DNA of 64,000 nucleotides from Tenacibaculum agarivorans (GTDB lineage Bacteria > Bacteroidota > Bacteroidia > Flavobacteriales > Flavobacteriaceae), in NCBI RefSeq assembly GCF_001936575.1, contig NZ_MSMP01000001.1, forward strand, positions 248,001-312,000. The letters are read 5' to 3'. Shown here one piece after another: positions 9,702 to 19,179 of the stretch. The notes beneath the pieces were generated by a model that was not told the DNA's origin, did no database searches, and saw nothing but the letters and a program-made list of their open reading frames with translations. Within the stretch, counting starts at the first letter, position 1; every line of letters begins with the position of its first letter. The position numbers and the translations under genes are program-made.

Positions 9702-10940
9702 ATGAAATTAATCAAATCATATATATCAATCATTTCTATTATAATTTTCTCATTATTAATAGTTGGTTGTGAAGATAACAATGATCCTGAATTACTTTTT
9801 GACGACACACCTGCAGTGAGAATTCAAAAAGATATAGATGAACTAAGAAATACGTTAAAATCATCTCCTGATGGTTGGAAAATAAATTATTTCACTGGAG
9901 TTGATAGAGGTCTAGGAGGTTTTACCTTTTTATTTAATTTTCTTAATAATAAGGAAGTGATCATGGATTCTGATTTTGGAAATCCTGATATTAATAGAAG
10001 AAGTTTATACGATATTACATTAGGTTCTACTGTAAAACTTACATTTACTACAAGAAATGTACTTCATGAGCTTTCTGATGGTGCGAATTTCCCTAATAAT
10101 GACTTTATAGGTCAAGGTTATAGAGGTGATTTTGAGTTTTTGTTAGTATCTTATGAAGGTGATGATATTATCTTCAAATCTAACAGAAATCGTTCAAATA
10201 TCATAAGATTCACTAGAGCAACAGCTGATGATTGGACAAATTTAGATACACATCAAACCATTATGGATGTACTTGCAAACTCAGGTGGTAGTTTAGGTTA
10301 CGATAATGCTGGAAATGTTAGTAAATTTAACTTCGATTCTGCCACAAGATATGCAACAAATACAGATGGCACTGCTCCTGATTTTGGTATAGCTTATACT
10401 CCTACTGGAATAATTATTAGTCCTGCTGTTGAAGTTAATGGTATTGAGTATAGTGAGTTTACAATGAGTGCTGATGAAACTAAATTTACATCTTCTGATG
10501 GATTGTTTAGTATAGAAATTATTAAAGCTCCGATTGACATGAGTCAAGCTTGGCTTACAGCGGCTAGACCTGGATTCGTGCCTCAAGCTTTTATAGATTT
10601 ATTTACTGCAGCTAAAACAACTCATGATGCAACTTTTGCTGCTTTTCCTTTATCTGACATTTTTGATGTAGGAGGTTCTACTTTAAGTATAACATTTGGG
10701 ATTGGTGGAACCATCGCTAGACATGGCTTAAACTTTTCAGGTGTTATTGGAGATCCTACTTTATTAGATGTTTCTGTAGGTGCGCCAGGAACAAACTGGC
10801 AATTTGTACCATGGTTTGATCCAATGGTCAATTATATTGCTGATAATGCTCCGTATCAAGTTAATCAAACGAGTCCTACTCGAGTTGAACTAACTAGTGA
10901 AGCAGATCCTACTATTACTTTTGTATTGCTTATACTATAA
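9702..10940 (+). CDS. DUF4302 family lipoprotein
   Basis: 412 residues. The lipoprotein signal ends at IVGCEDN (Cys at about 23). The N-terminal half has the arrangement expected of DUF4302 (the SPDGWKINYFTG and LGGFTFLFNF stretches). The second half is beta-rich and ends in a short beta-strand, FVLLIL. Function is unknown; the family occurs as the last gene of SusCD loci, probably as a surface-exposed accessory binding lipoprotein. It is fourth in the operon and is followed by a strong terminator. Confidence 0.78.
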   Translation: MKLIKSYISIISIIIFSLLIVGCEDNNDPELLFDDTPAVRIQKDIDELRNTLKSSPDGWKINYFTGVDRGLGGFTFLFNFLNNKEVIMDSDFGNPDINRRSLYDITLGSTVKLTFTTRNVLHELSDGANFPNNDFIGQGYRGDFEFLLVSYEGDDIIFKSNRNRSNIIRFTRATADDWTNLDTHQTIMDVLANSGGSLGYDNAGNVSKFNFDSATRYATNTDGTAPDFGIAYTPTGIIISPAVEVNGIEYSEFTMSADETKFTSSDGLFSIEIIKAPIDMSQAWLTAARPGFVPQAFIDLFTAAKTTHDATFAAFPLSDIFDVGGSTLSITFGIGGTIARHGLNFSGVIGDPTLLDVSVGAPGTNWQFVPWFDPMVNYIADNAPYQVNQTSPTRVELTSEADPTITFVLLIL

Positions 10941-10970
10941 ACATCACTTTTATAGTGCAAAAATATAAGA

Positions 10971-10998
10971 CCAAGACTTTGAAAGTCTTGGTTTTTTT
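10971..10998 (+). terminator. Intrinsic terminator of the SusC operon
   Basis: Nine-base-pair stem CCAAGACTT/AAGTCTTGG (10971-10979 and 10983-10991) with a 3-base loop and a run of eight T. Confidence 0.9.
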
Positions 10999-11007
10999 AA
11001 TTTTAAC

Positions 11008-11039
11008 TTTTTGAAATAGATTAAATTATCATATATTTG
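11008..11039 (+). promoter_or_regulatory. Promoter of the HU gene
   Basis: TTTG ends at 11013 and TATATTTG lies at 11032-11039, with an 18-base spacer. This is a full match to the Bacteroidota -33/-7 consensus. The predicted start of transcription is near 11046, giving a leader of about 35 bases. Confidence 0.75.
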
Positions 11040-11082
11040 CACCCTCGTAAAATTTAAACTCACAATATAAAATATATATATA

Positions 11083-11373
11083 ATGACAAAAGCAGATATC
11101 GTATCGAAGATTTCAGACAAAACAGGAATAGAAAAAGCAGATGTTTTAGCTACTGTTGAAGCATTTATGTCTGAAGTTAAAGATTCTTTAGAGAGTGGAG
11201 ATAACGTATATTTAAGAGGTTTTGGAAGCTTTATTATTAAAACTAGAGCTGAAAAAACAGGTAGAAATATTTCTAAGAATACTACAATTAAAATTCCAGC
11301 ACACAACATTCCAGCTTTTAAACCAGCTAAAACATTTACTGAAGGTGTAAAGGCTAAGGTTGCTGTTAAGTAA
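11083..11373 (+). CDS. HU family DNA-binding protein
   Basis: 96 residues. A complete HU/IHF fold: an N-terminal helical dimerisation part (MTKADIVSKISDKTG), the VYLRGFGSFIIKTRAEKTGRN arm region, and the IPAHNIPAFKPAKTF C-terminal segment. It bends and compacts DNA as a dimer in the nucleoid. It carries its own consensus promoter and lies upstream of the small basic protein and RNase G, the usual flavobacterial order. Confidence 0.95.
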   Translation: MTKADIVSKISDKTGIEKADVLATVEAFMSEVKDSLESGDNVYLRGFGSFIIKTRAEKTGRNISKNTTIKIPAHNIPAFKPAKTFTEGVKAKVAVK

Positions 11374-11417
11374 AAATATTAACGTACTCTTTTTAGAGTT
11401 TTAAAAACATTTTTAAT

Positions 11418-11507
11418 ATGCCTAGTGGTAAAAAAAGAAAGAGAGCTAAGATCTCTACACACAAAAGAAAGAAAAGAGCGAGAGCAAATCGTCACAAGAA
11501 AAAGTAA
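11418..11507 (+). CDS. 29-residue highly basic small protein (MPSGKKRKR type)
   Basis: ATG at 11418 and TAA at 11505-11507. The peptide starts MPSGKKRKRAKISTHKRKKR and ends ARANRHKKK; about half of the residues are Lys, Arg or His. Nearly identical tiny proteins occur in Bacteroidota beside the RNase G gene, and the composition is that of a ribosome-associated or RNA-binding peptide. I recall small Bacteroidota-specific ribosomal proteins having been described but cannot confirm this is one. The stop codon lies inside the left arm of a perfect 13-bp terminator stem, so translation and termination are physically coupled. It starts 44 bases after the HU stop. Confidence 0.8.
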   Translation: MPSGKKRKRAKISTHKRKKRARANRHKKK

Positions 11508-11533
11508 GTAAGTTTTACTTACTTTTTCTTTTA
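11499..11533 (+). terminator. Terminator overlapping the stop codon of the 29-residue gene
   Basis: Perfect 13-bp stem AAAAAGTAAGTAA (11499-11511) with TTACTTACTTTTT (11515-11527), a 3-base loop, and a T-rich tail. The stop codon (11505-11507) is within the left arm. It probably separates hup and the small gene from rng. Confidence 0.8.
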
Positions 11534-11657
11534 CTTTCTAAAAAGACAAAGTTCTTTGAAATTTGAGGTTTTCAAAACCTCTTTTGGTATTTAAAATACC
11601 TGCTTAAAATCTTAATCAGTTTTTGTATCTATTTACAAAAGCATAAAACGTATTCAG

Positions 11658-13196
11658 ATGAAAACAGAATTAATTATTCGTTCAAATTCTTCTGATATTG
11701 ATTTTGCCTTATTAAGAGATGGTAGGCTTGTAGAGTTGAATAAAGAAGTTAGCGGCAACAAATTCTCTGTCGGCGATATTTTTCTAGCTAAAATAGGAAA
11801 AGTTATGACGGGTTTAAACGCTGCTTTTGTAAATGTTGGTTATCCTAAAGATGGTTTTTTACATTATCATGATTTGGGACCTCAAGTTCAATCTCTCAAC
11901 AAGTTTATTAAAAAAGTAAGCACAGGTAAATTTAAAGAGTTCACTTTAAGAAACTTCCGCTCTGAAGAAGACATCGACAAAGACGGAGGCATTAACGAAG
12001 TACTAAAATCAGGTCAAAATTTATTAGTACAGATTGTAAAAGAACCCATATCTACAAAAGGCCCTAGAATAAGCTCAGAATTATCAATAGCCGGTAGATA
12101 TTTAGTATTAGTTCCTTTTTCAAACAGAGTATCGGTATCACAAAAAATTACCGATAATAAAGAAAAAGAACGTTTAAAGAAATTAGCAAAAAGTATAAAA
12201 CCAAAAGGTTTTGGACTTATTTTGCGTACTGTTGCCGAAGGAAAAAAGGTAGCAGAACTAGATAAAGATTTAAAAAACTCACTAGATAGATGGAAATCTT
12301 TGTGCAAAAGAATTCCTAATTCAAATACACCTAAAAAAGTATTAAGTGAGTTAGATAGAGCTTCATCAATCTTAAGAGATGTGATGAACGATTCTTTTAC
12401 AAGTATTGTAACAAACGATGAGAGTTTAAAAATAGAAATTAAGGAATATTTACAAGAAATATATCCTGAAAAAGAAAATATAGTTAAACTCCATAGATCT
12501 AACATTCCAATCTTTGAAAAATACGGTATAGAACGCCAAATTAAAACTTCTTTTGGTAAAACCGTATCCATGAGTAAAGGTGCCTATTTAGTAATTGAAC
12601 ATACTGAAGCTTTACATGTTATTGATGTAAACAGTGGTAACCGCTCAAATAAAGCAAAAAATCAAGAAGAAACTGCTTTAGAAGTGAATTTAATTGCTGC
12701 AACTGAAATTGCAAGACAATTACAACTTCGTGATATGGGAGGAATTATTGTTGTTGATTTTATTGATATGAAGTCTGCAGAAAACAGACAAAAATTATTT
12801 CAACACTTTAGAGAAGTTATGGCTTTAGATAGAACAAAGCATAAAATCTTACCTCCAAGTAAATTTGGTTTAGTCCAAATAACTAGACAACGAGTTAGAC
12901 CTGAACTCGAAATTAAAACACGTGAACCAAATCCTAATAAAAATGGAGAGGTAGAACCTCCAGTAGTTTTAATTGATAAAATTGAAGCTGAATTGGATAA
13001 AATTCTAAATAGTGAAACGGCGTATAAGGATATCGTTTTAAATGTACATCCTTTCATTTTCGCTTACCTTACTAAAGGAATCAATTCTATTCGTTTTAAA
13101 TGGCTTTTAAGACATAAAAAATGGATTAAAATTATACCTAGGGATGCTTACCTGTATTTACAATACCATTTCTCTTACAAAAAGAAAAATAAATAA
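11658..13196 (+). CDS. rng: Rne/Rng family ribonuclease (RNase G)
   Basis: 512 residues, the length of RNase G without the RNase E C-terminal scaffold. An S1 RNA-binding segment lies at about 35-125 (GDIFLAKIGKVMTGLNAAFVN). The RNase E/G catalytic core follows, with the metal-binding DVNSG (about 325) and VVDFIDM (about 363). It performs endonucleolytic maturation of rRNA and decay of mRNA. The CPxC zinc-link is not seen; the stretch around PRDAYLYLQYHFSYKKK closes the protein. Convergent with the patatin gene and separated from it by a bidirectional terminator. Confidence 0.94.
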   Translation: MKTELIIRSNSSDIDFALLRDGRLVELNKEVSGNKFSVGDIFLAKIGKVMTGLNAAFVNVGYPKDGFLHYHDLGPQVQSLNKFIKKVSTGKFKEFTLRNFRSEEDIDKDGGINEVLKSGQNLLVQIVKEPISTKGPRISSELSIAGRYLVLVPFSNRVSVSQKITDNKEKERLKKLAKSIKPKGFGLILRTVAEGKKVAELDKDLKNSLDRWKSLCKRIPNSNTPKKVLSELDRASSILRDVMNDSFTSIVTNDESLKIEIKEYLQEIYPEKENIVKLHRSNIPIFEKYGIERQIKTSFGKTVSMSKGAYLVIEHTEALHVIDVNSGNRSNKAKNQEETALEVNLIAATEIARQLQLRDMGGIIVVDFIDMKSAENRQKLFQHFREVMALDRTKHKILPPSKFGLVQITRQRVRPELEIKTREPNPNKNGEVEPPVVLIDKIEAELDKILNSETAYKDIVLNVHPFIFAYLTKGINSIRFKWLLRHKKWIKIIPRDAYLYLQYHFSYKKKNK

Positions 13197-13222
13197 GGTA
13201 ATTTTCTTATTATGAAATTAAA

Positions 13223-13254
13223 AACCTGCTTGAATTCCAAGTGGGTTTTTTTTA
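13223..13254. terminator. Bidirectional terminator between rng and the patatin gene
   Basis: Stem AACCTGCTTG (13223-13232) with CAAGTGGGTT (13238-13247), including two G-T pairs. There is a T-run after it on the plus strand and a shorter one on the minus strand (complement of AAAA at 13221-13224). It serves two convergent genes. Confidence 0.75.
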
Positions 13255-13257
13255 TTT

Positions 13258-15471
13258 CTAAAACCAAAAACCTAAATTAAAAAACCAGAATCTATCATTA
13301 TGATCTGGAGACCAACTGTATTTTAACTCAATAGGTCCTATTATTGTTTCTAGCCCATAACCTACTGCATAACCAGATCTTACATCTTTTAACAGCTCAC
13401 CTCTTTGTAATACATTTTTTGCAGCTCTTCCGTAGTTTGCAATTGCACTTAAATAATGCTTATTAAACGGTTTATATCTTAAATGGAATTCAGATTTCCA
13501 AAACGATTGATCTGTTAACGAAGAAATATCATACCCATAGAAATAAATGAAATTATTTATATAATTTTTATTGTAACCACCTAGACGATAATCAAATATC
13601 TCGGAATCCTCTTCTCCCAGAGTAAAACCTACTTCATAAGTATTTAAAAAAGTAAACTTATCCTCCCAAAAAGTAGTCGCAAAACTAAATTGTCCATCAA
13701 TTTGAGAATATTGATTAAAACCTACACTTCCATTAGCTAAATTAGGTAAATCCTCATTTCTATTAGACCACATAAACCATCTAAAATTAGCATCTACATA
13801 AAAACCTTTAGTAGGAAACATTGATTTATCGAACGTATCAATTCTTAAAAAACCAAATGAATTTAGATAATTACTATCATCGAAAATAGTTTCTTCGTCA
13901 TTGGTTAAGAATGTATCTGATGAAATTTTCAGGTTTATAAGTTCTAAACCAAAGCCAAAAGCTGTTCTTTTGTTTATAGTGGTTTGTGCAAAAATTCTAT
14001 TGGTAAAATCACTATACTCAACATTTATTTTATTCAGATTATTCTCGTTAAACAACACATTACTTTCAAATGAATTAAAACGCGAAGTAAAGCCATAACT
14101 CAGTAAAAAACCATTATCAATAAAGTACTGTAAATTATATCGTATATCATCACCAACTACAAAATCTAATGCCAATTCATCATTAGCAAATAATAACTTC
14201 TTATGATTATAATTTAAAAGGACTCCTGTTTTATAGACCAGATCGTAGTGTAAACCAGCACTTAAAAATGTTTTTACATCATTTTCTTTAACAAACAATT
14301 CTAATTTTTTTCCTTGGAAAGAATTCTTCAAATTATAATCTATCCGCTGAAAATTTTTTGTCGCTGTTAATGTGTTTATCTTCTTAGAAATGTCTCTATA
14401 CGAAACTGAATCTCCTTCTTTTAATCTTAATTTACCCAAAATGTAATCCTGGGTATAACTTTTATTTCCTTTAAGAATAATTCGATCTATTAAAAAACAC
14501 TTTTCCGTATTATTATCAATAATTGATTTTTTCTTTTTTACTATCTGTTGATCCGCAATACTTTTAAAAACACTTCTAAAAGCCTTTCCTGATTGTACAC
14601 CTTCTTTAAGAATTGCTTCTTTAGCGTTAAAAGAAACCACTGTAAACTCATTTACATCCGGGTGAATATGTATATCTAGTTTTTCAACTTGCTGGTCAGA
14701 TTTTTTATACATCTGAAAGTTAACAATCTGACTTAGTAAGGAAGCAACGGATGTTAATTCATCTCTTTTTAGTAGAGTACCCTGAACATTAATACCAATA
14801 ATAATATCTACTCCTTTTTCTTCCATTCTATCCACAGGAAAATTATTCGCGACTCCACCATCCATTAATAGTTGATTGTCAATTTCTACCGGATTTAATA
14901 ATGAAGGAAATGAACCACTTGCTCTTAGTGCTAAAGGCAATGATCCTTTTTCCAAAACAACTTCTTTACCAGTTTCTATATCGGTAGCTACACAAAAGAA
15001 AGGAATTGGTAATTTAGAAAAATCATTAATATTATCAACTGGGGCCAATAATTCAGTTAAAAAATTTAACACATTTTGTCCTTTAGAGAGTCCTAGAGGT
15101 AAACCAATACTTCCATTTTTAACTGGTAAACTCAATGCTGTTTTTTCTAGATAAGCTTTTTCAAAATAAGATTTATCTTCCCTAGAAATATTATCTTGAA
15201 TGAGTGATAACAAATCTACATCTAAGATTATTTTTTCAATTTGAGATGGAGAATAACCTGCTGCGTACATTCCGCCAATAATAGCCCCCATACTTGTACC
15301 ACCGATATAATCTATTTGTAACCCTGCTTTTTCTATTTCTTTAAGTACACCAACATGAGCAAATCCTTTAGCCCCACCTCCACTTAGTACTAAACCAACT
15401 CTTGGTTGTTTTTGAGCGTAAGCTAAAATCGGTATAATTAATAATAATAGTAATTTTTTTTTCATGTTCAT
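13258..15471 (-). CDS. Patatin-like phospholipase with C-terminal outer membrane barrel
   Basis: 737 residues. The signal peptide ends at about AYAQ (residue 20). The patatin domain has the oxyanion hole GGGAKG (31-36), the nucleophile GTSMG (Ser60), and the dyad Asp in LMDGGVANNFPV (about 205). A POTRA-like segment (about 330-395, LKGNKSYTQDYILGKLRLKEGD) leads to an Omp85-type barrel ending in FWFFNLGFWF. This is the type Vd/PlpD architecture in which the enzyme domain is tied to its own barrel. The start codon overlaps the uvrC stop (ATGA), which supports the chosen start and suggests translational coupling. Confidence 0.9.
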   Translation of the reverse strand: MNMKKKLLLLLIIPILAYAQKQPRVGLVLSGGGAKGFAHVGVLKEIEKAGLQIDYIGGTSMGAIIGGMYAAGYSPSQIEKIILDVDLLSLIQDNISREDKSYFEKAYLEKTALSLPVKNGSIGLPLGLSKGQNVLNFLTELLAPVDNINDFSKLPIPFFCVATDIETGKEVVLEKGSLPLALRASGSFPSLLNPVEIDNQLLMDGGVANNFPVDRMEEKGVDIIIGINVQGTLLKRDELTSVASLLSQIVNFQMYKKSDQQVEKLDIHIHPDVNEFTVVSFNAKEAILKEGVQSGKAFRSVFKSIADQQIVKKKKSIIDNNTEKCFLIDRIILKGNKSYTQDYILGKLRLKEGDSVSYRDISKKINTLTATKNFQRIDYNLKNSFQGKKLELFVKENDVKTFLSAGLHYDLVYKTGVLLNYNHKKLLFANDELALDFVVGDDIRYNLQYFIDNGFLLSYGFTSRFNSFESNVLFNENNLNKINVEYSDFTNRIFAQTTINKRTAFGFGLELINLKISSDTFLTNDEETIFDDSNYLNSFGFLRIDTFDKSMFPTKGFYVDANFRWFMWSNRNEDLPNLANGSVGFNQYSQIDGQFSFATTFWEDKFTFLNTYEVGFTLGEEDSEIFDYRLGGYNKNYINNFIYFYGYDISSLTDQSFWKSEFHLRYKPFNKHYLSAIANYGRAAKNVLQRGELLKDVRSGYAVGYGLETIIGPIELKYSWSPDHNDRFWFFNLGFWF

Positions 15472-17264
15472 TTCTTTTCCTTTTTGTAATAGTTATATAC
15501 TATTTGAGCTCTTGAATTTCCTACTACCTCAATTAACTCATCTAAACTAGCACTTTTTACTCTTTTAGCTGATTTAAATTTTCGTAATAAATTTGTTATG
15601 GTTTGTTTACCAATATTTGGAATTTGTTCTAATTCTGATTGAATAGCACTTTTACTTCTCTTGTTACGGTGAAAAGTAATTCCAAATCGATGTGCTTCGT
15701 TACGTAAGTGCTGTATTATTTTTAGGGTTTCGGATTTTTTATCTAAATACAAAGGAACACTATCTCCTGGGTAATAAATCTCTTCTAATCTTTTAGCAAT
15801 TCCAATTATAGCTATCTTTCCTCTTAAACCCAAAACATCTAAACTTTTTAATGCAGACGAAAGCTGTCCTTTTCCTCCATCTATAACAATTAATTGAGGT
15901 AACGGCTTATTTTCCTCTAATAATCTTCTATAACGTCTAAAAACTACTTCTTCCATAGAAGCAAAATCATCAGGACCTTCTACTGTTTTAATATTAAAGT
16001 GCCTGTATTCTTTTTTATTTGGTTTTCCATCCTTAAAAACAACACAAGCAGCTACTGGATGCGTTCCTTGAATATTAGAATTATCGAAACATTCAATATT
16101 TCTAGGCTCTTTAGACAATCGTAAATCTTTTTGCATTTGTGCCATAATCCTTTTAGTGTGGCGATCTGGATCTACAATTTTTATTTGTTTAAATTGTTCT
16201 TGTCTATAATATTTAGCGTTACGTTGTGATAGTTCTATGATACGCTTTTTATCTCCTAGTTTTGGTATAGTTACCTTTATATTTTGTCCAACTTCAACTT
16301 CAAAGGGAACATAGATTTCTCTTGAGAGTGAATTAAAACGCTGGCGTGTTTCAATAATAAATAGTTCCAATAACTCTTTATCTGTTTCCTCTAACTTTTT
16401 CTTAATTTCAGTAGTGTAAGATTGGATAATTGCTCCATTCATTATTTTAAAGAAGTTAGCATATCCATGTGTTTCATCAGAAATAATAGAAAAAATATCT
16501 ACGTTATTAATACTTGGATTTACTATAGTAGATTTAGCTTGATAGTTCTTTAAAGAATCTAATTTTTCTTTAATTCGCTGTGCTTCTTCAAAATTCATTT
16601 CCTCAGCATAACCCATCATAATCTCATGCAAACTATCGATACTTTCTTTAAAGTTTCCTTTAATAATGTTACGTATTGTTTTTATATGATCAGTATACGA
16701 TTCTTCATCTTGAAAAGCTTCACATGGACCTTTACAGTTCTTTAAATGATACTCTAAGCATACTTTATATTTACCAGAATCAATTTTAGATTGACTCAAA
16801 TCATAATTACATGTTCGTAATGGATACAGTTGTTTAATTAAATCCAAAAGGTTATGAACTGTTTTTACACTCGTATAAGGCCCATAATATTCCGAACCGT
16901 CTTTGATCACTCTTCTGGTCATAAATACTCTAGGGAATCGTTCTTTTTTGATACAAATCCATGGATATGATTTATCATCTTTCAACATCACATTATACCT
17001 TGGTTGGTATTTTTTGATCAAATTGTTTTCCAACAAAAGGGCATCTGTTTCAGTATCTACAACAATATGCTGAATTTTAACGATTTTTTTTACTAAGACT
17101 CTAGTTTTACCGTATTCATGATTCTTGGTAAAGTAGGAAGAAACTCTTTTTTTTAAGTTTTTTGCCTTACCAACATATATAATAGTATCTTCTTTATCAA
17201 AATATTGATAAACTCCTGGTAAATTAGGTAGGGTTTTTACTTGAAGTTCTAAATCTGTAGGCAT
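15468..17264 (-). CDS. uvrC: Excinuclease ABC subunit C
   Basis: 598 residues, the standard UvrC length. A GIY-YIG nuclease lies at about 14-95 (GVYQYFDKEDTIIYVGKAKNLKKR). A UVR/UvrB-interaction helix lies at about 205-240 (NFEEAQRIKEKLDSLK). The RNase H-like endonuclease core spans about 385-540 (ECFDNSNIQGTHPVAACVVF, VIDGGKGQLSSA). Tandem HhH motifs sit at the C-terminus (IPNIGKQTITNLLRKF). It makes both incisions in nucleotide excision repair. It overlaps the patatin gene by 4 bases. Confidence 0.96.
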   Translation of the reverse strand: MPTDLELQVKTLPNLPGVYQYFDKEDTIIYVGKAKNLKKRVSSYFTKNHEYGKTRVLVKKIVKIQHIVVDTETDALLLENNLIKKYQPRYNVMLKDDKSYPWICIKKERFPRVFMTRRVIKDGSEYYGPYTSVKTVHNLLDLIKQLYPLRTCNYDLSQSKIDSGKYKVCLEYHLKNCKGPCEAFQDEESYTDHIKTIRNIIKGNFKESIDSLHEIMMGYAEEMNFEEAQRIKEKLDSLKNYQAKSTIVNPSINNVDIFSIISDETHGYANFFKIMNGAIIQSYTTEIKKKLEETDKELLELFIIETRQRFNSLSREIYVPFEVEVGQNIKVTIPKLGDKKRIIELSQRNAKYYRQEQFKQIKIVDPDRHTKRIMAQMQKDLRLSKEPRNIECFDNSNIQGTHPVAACVVFKDGKPNKKEYRHFNIKTVEGPDDFASMEEVVFRRYRRLLEENKPLPQLIVIDGGKGQLSSALKSLDVLGLRGKIAIIGIAKRLEEIYYPGDSVPLYLDKKSETLKIIQHLRNEAHRFGITFHRNKRSKSAIQSELEQIPNIGKQTITNLLRKFKSAKRVKSASLDELIEVVGNSRAQIVYNYYKKEKK

Positions 17265-17351
17265 GTAACGAAGATATAACTTATAGAATAAACTGCTAAT
17301 GAATATAACAATTTAGGCTATAAATGTCCTACTCTTGATAAAAAAAATGTT

Positions 17352-18395
17352 TTACAAGGATTTCTCTAAAGTGAATGAAAACTCTGAACCTTCTCCAAAA
17401 GTACTTTTAAGAAGAATTGTTTCATTATGTGCCTCAATGATGTGTTTTACTATGGATAAACCTAATCCTGAACCTCCTTGTTCTCTAGATCTACTCTGAT
17501 CCACTCTATAGAAACGTTCAAATAACCTAGGTATATGCTCTTGTTTGATGCCTTCTCCGTCATCAATAATTTTTATAACAAGTTTATTCTCATTGTAAGT
17601 CTCAACACTTGCAATTGTATTTCCTCCTACTTTACCATATTTGATAGAATTAACAATCAAGTTGATTAATACCTGTTCTATCCTTTCTATGTCTCCTTTA
17701 ACAAATAATGGATATTCATAATGTTTATCGAAAGCTAACTTAATATTTCGTTTTTTAGCTTTCATTTCAAATAAATCAAAAACAGATTGGATGAGCTCTA
17801 TGATATTGAATGGTTCAATCTTCATCTTCATTCCATCTGTTTCTAATTTAGCGATCATATCTAAATCTTTAACTATTGACGTTAATCGCTCTACTCCTTT
17901 ATTAGCTCTTTCTAAATATTTATCTCTAATCTCTCTATCGTCTGCTGCCCCTTCAATTAGAGTTAAAATATAACCTTGTACAGTAAAAAGAGGAGTCTTT
18001 AGTTCATGTGCTACATTACCTAAAAAATCTCTACGAAAAGAATCTCGTTCTGTAAGATTAGCTATTTCCTCTTTTTTATCTTCAACGTACTCTTGCACCG
18101 TCTTTGTAAAATCATCAATATCAGTAGTAACCTTATCTCGCTTCAAATCATCAACATCCAAAATTGATATTTCTTCATATAATCGTTTCAAACGTTTATA
18201 TATAAAATGTTCTGCTCTATATTGGATTACAAAAAATGAAACTATAAATAATAGTATTCCAAAAATTATGATAGCTATTACACCTAAGGTCTTAAAAAAA
18301 GACAAGTAAGAAACGACTGCAATTACAACAGAAATTATTGTAAGATATAATGCAGAAGTTAGTGCGTATTTATATGTTTTTTTTAACTTCTTCAA
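17352..18395 (-). CDS. PhoR-like sensor histidine kinase
   Basis: 347 residues. Two N-terminal membrane helices (about 12-33 and 37-58) leave almost no periplasmic loop. A short linker precedes HisKA with the phospho-His in NVAHELKTPLFTVQGY (about 130). The HATPase has N box NLIVNSIKYG, G1 DDGEGI and G2 GGSGLGLSIV. It lies 29 bases downstream of the response regulator gene on the same strand. The lack of a sensing loop resembles PhoR-type kinases that sense through membrane partners. Assignment to phosphate control is inference. Confidence 0.88.
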   Translation of the reverse strand: MKKLKKTYKYALTSALYLTIISVVIAVVSYLSFFKTLGVIAIIIFGILLFIVSFFVIQYRAEHFIYKRLKRLYEEISILDVDDLKRDKVTTDIDDFTKTVQEYVEDKKEEIANLTERDSFRRDFLGNVAHELKTPLFTVQGYILTLIEGAADDREIRDKYLERANKGVERLTSIVKDLDMIAKLETDGMKMKIEPFNIIELIQSVFDLFEMKAKKRNIKLAFDKHYEYPLFVKGDIERIEQVLINLIVNSIKYGKVGGNTIASVETYNENKLVIKIIDDGEGIKQEHIPRLFERFYRVDQSRSREQGGSGLGLSIVKHIIEAHNETILLKSTFGEGSEFSFTLEKSL

Positions 18396-18424
18396 AAAGT
18401 AGATTTAAATAACGTTTAGTTGTT

Positions 18425-19120
18425 TTATTTATCTGTTTCTAAAACAAACTTATATCCAACTCCTTTAACTGTTTTAAAGTGATGATCACCTATTTTCTCT
18501 CTTAGTTTACGTATGTGTACATCTATAGTTCTACCACCCACGACAACTTCATTTCCCCATACGCTATCTAAAATTGTTTCTCTTTTAAATACTTTTCCTG
18601 GCTTAGAAGTTAATAGAGAAAATAGTTCAAACTCTTTTCTAGGTAAGGTTATTTTTTCATCTCCTTTAAATACCACATACTCATCTCTATTAATTAAGAT
18701 GTCTCCTATTTTAGTTGTAGCTTCAGAAACACTGTCTGTTTTTAACCTTCTTAACAAAGATTTTACTTTACTAACTAATACTTTTGGTTTAATAGGTTTT
18801 GTAATATAATCATCAGCACCTGCATCAAAACCAGCAACTTGAGAGTAATCTTCACCTCTAGCCGTTAAAAAAGAAATAATTACATTTTCTAAAGGTTTGA
18901 TATCTCTTATTTTCTCACATGCTTCAATACCATCCATTTCTGGCATCATTATATCTAGTAAGATTAAATGAGGAGTAATTTTTCTAGCTATTTTAACTCC
19001 TTCTACTCCATTAGTAGCAGTAAAAACTTGGTAGCCTTCAGATCTTAAATTATAACCAACTATTTCTAGAATATCTGGTTCATCGTCAACTAATAAAATT
19101 TTGATATCGTTAGTGTTCAT
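18425..19120 (-). CDS. PhoB/OmpR-family response regulator
   Basis: 231 residues. The receiver domain (1-120) has acidic residues DDEPD, the phospho-acceptor Asp in LLLDIMMPEMDG (about 56), the switch Thr and the Lys in ADDYITKP. A winged-helix DNA-binding domain follows (about 135-228, GRTIDVHIRKLREKIGDHHFKTVKGVGYKF). It pairs with the kinase 29 bases downstream. Its upstream region carries an array of TTAACA hexamers that could be its operator. Confidence 0.92.
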   Translation of the reverse strand: MNTNDIKILLVDDEPDILEIVGYNLRSEGYQVFTATNGVEGVKIARKITPHLILLDIMMPEMDGIEACEKIRDIKPLENVIISFLTARGEDYSQVAGFDAGADDYITKPIKPKVLVSKVKSLLRRLKTDSVSEATTKIGDILINRDEYVVFKGDEKITLPRKEFELFSLLTSKPGKVFKRETILDSVWGNEVVVGGRTIDVHIRKLREKIGDHHFKTVKGVGYKFVLETDK

Positions 19121-19179
19121 GTTCAGTAGTAATTATTTTGCGAAACAACCCAAAAGTAACGATAAAATAACAAAAACAG

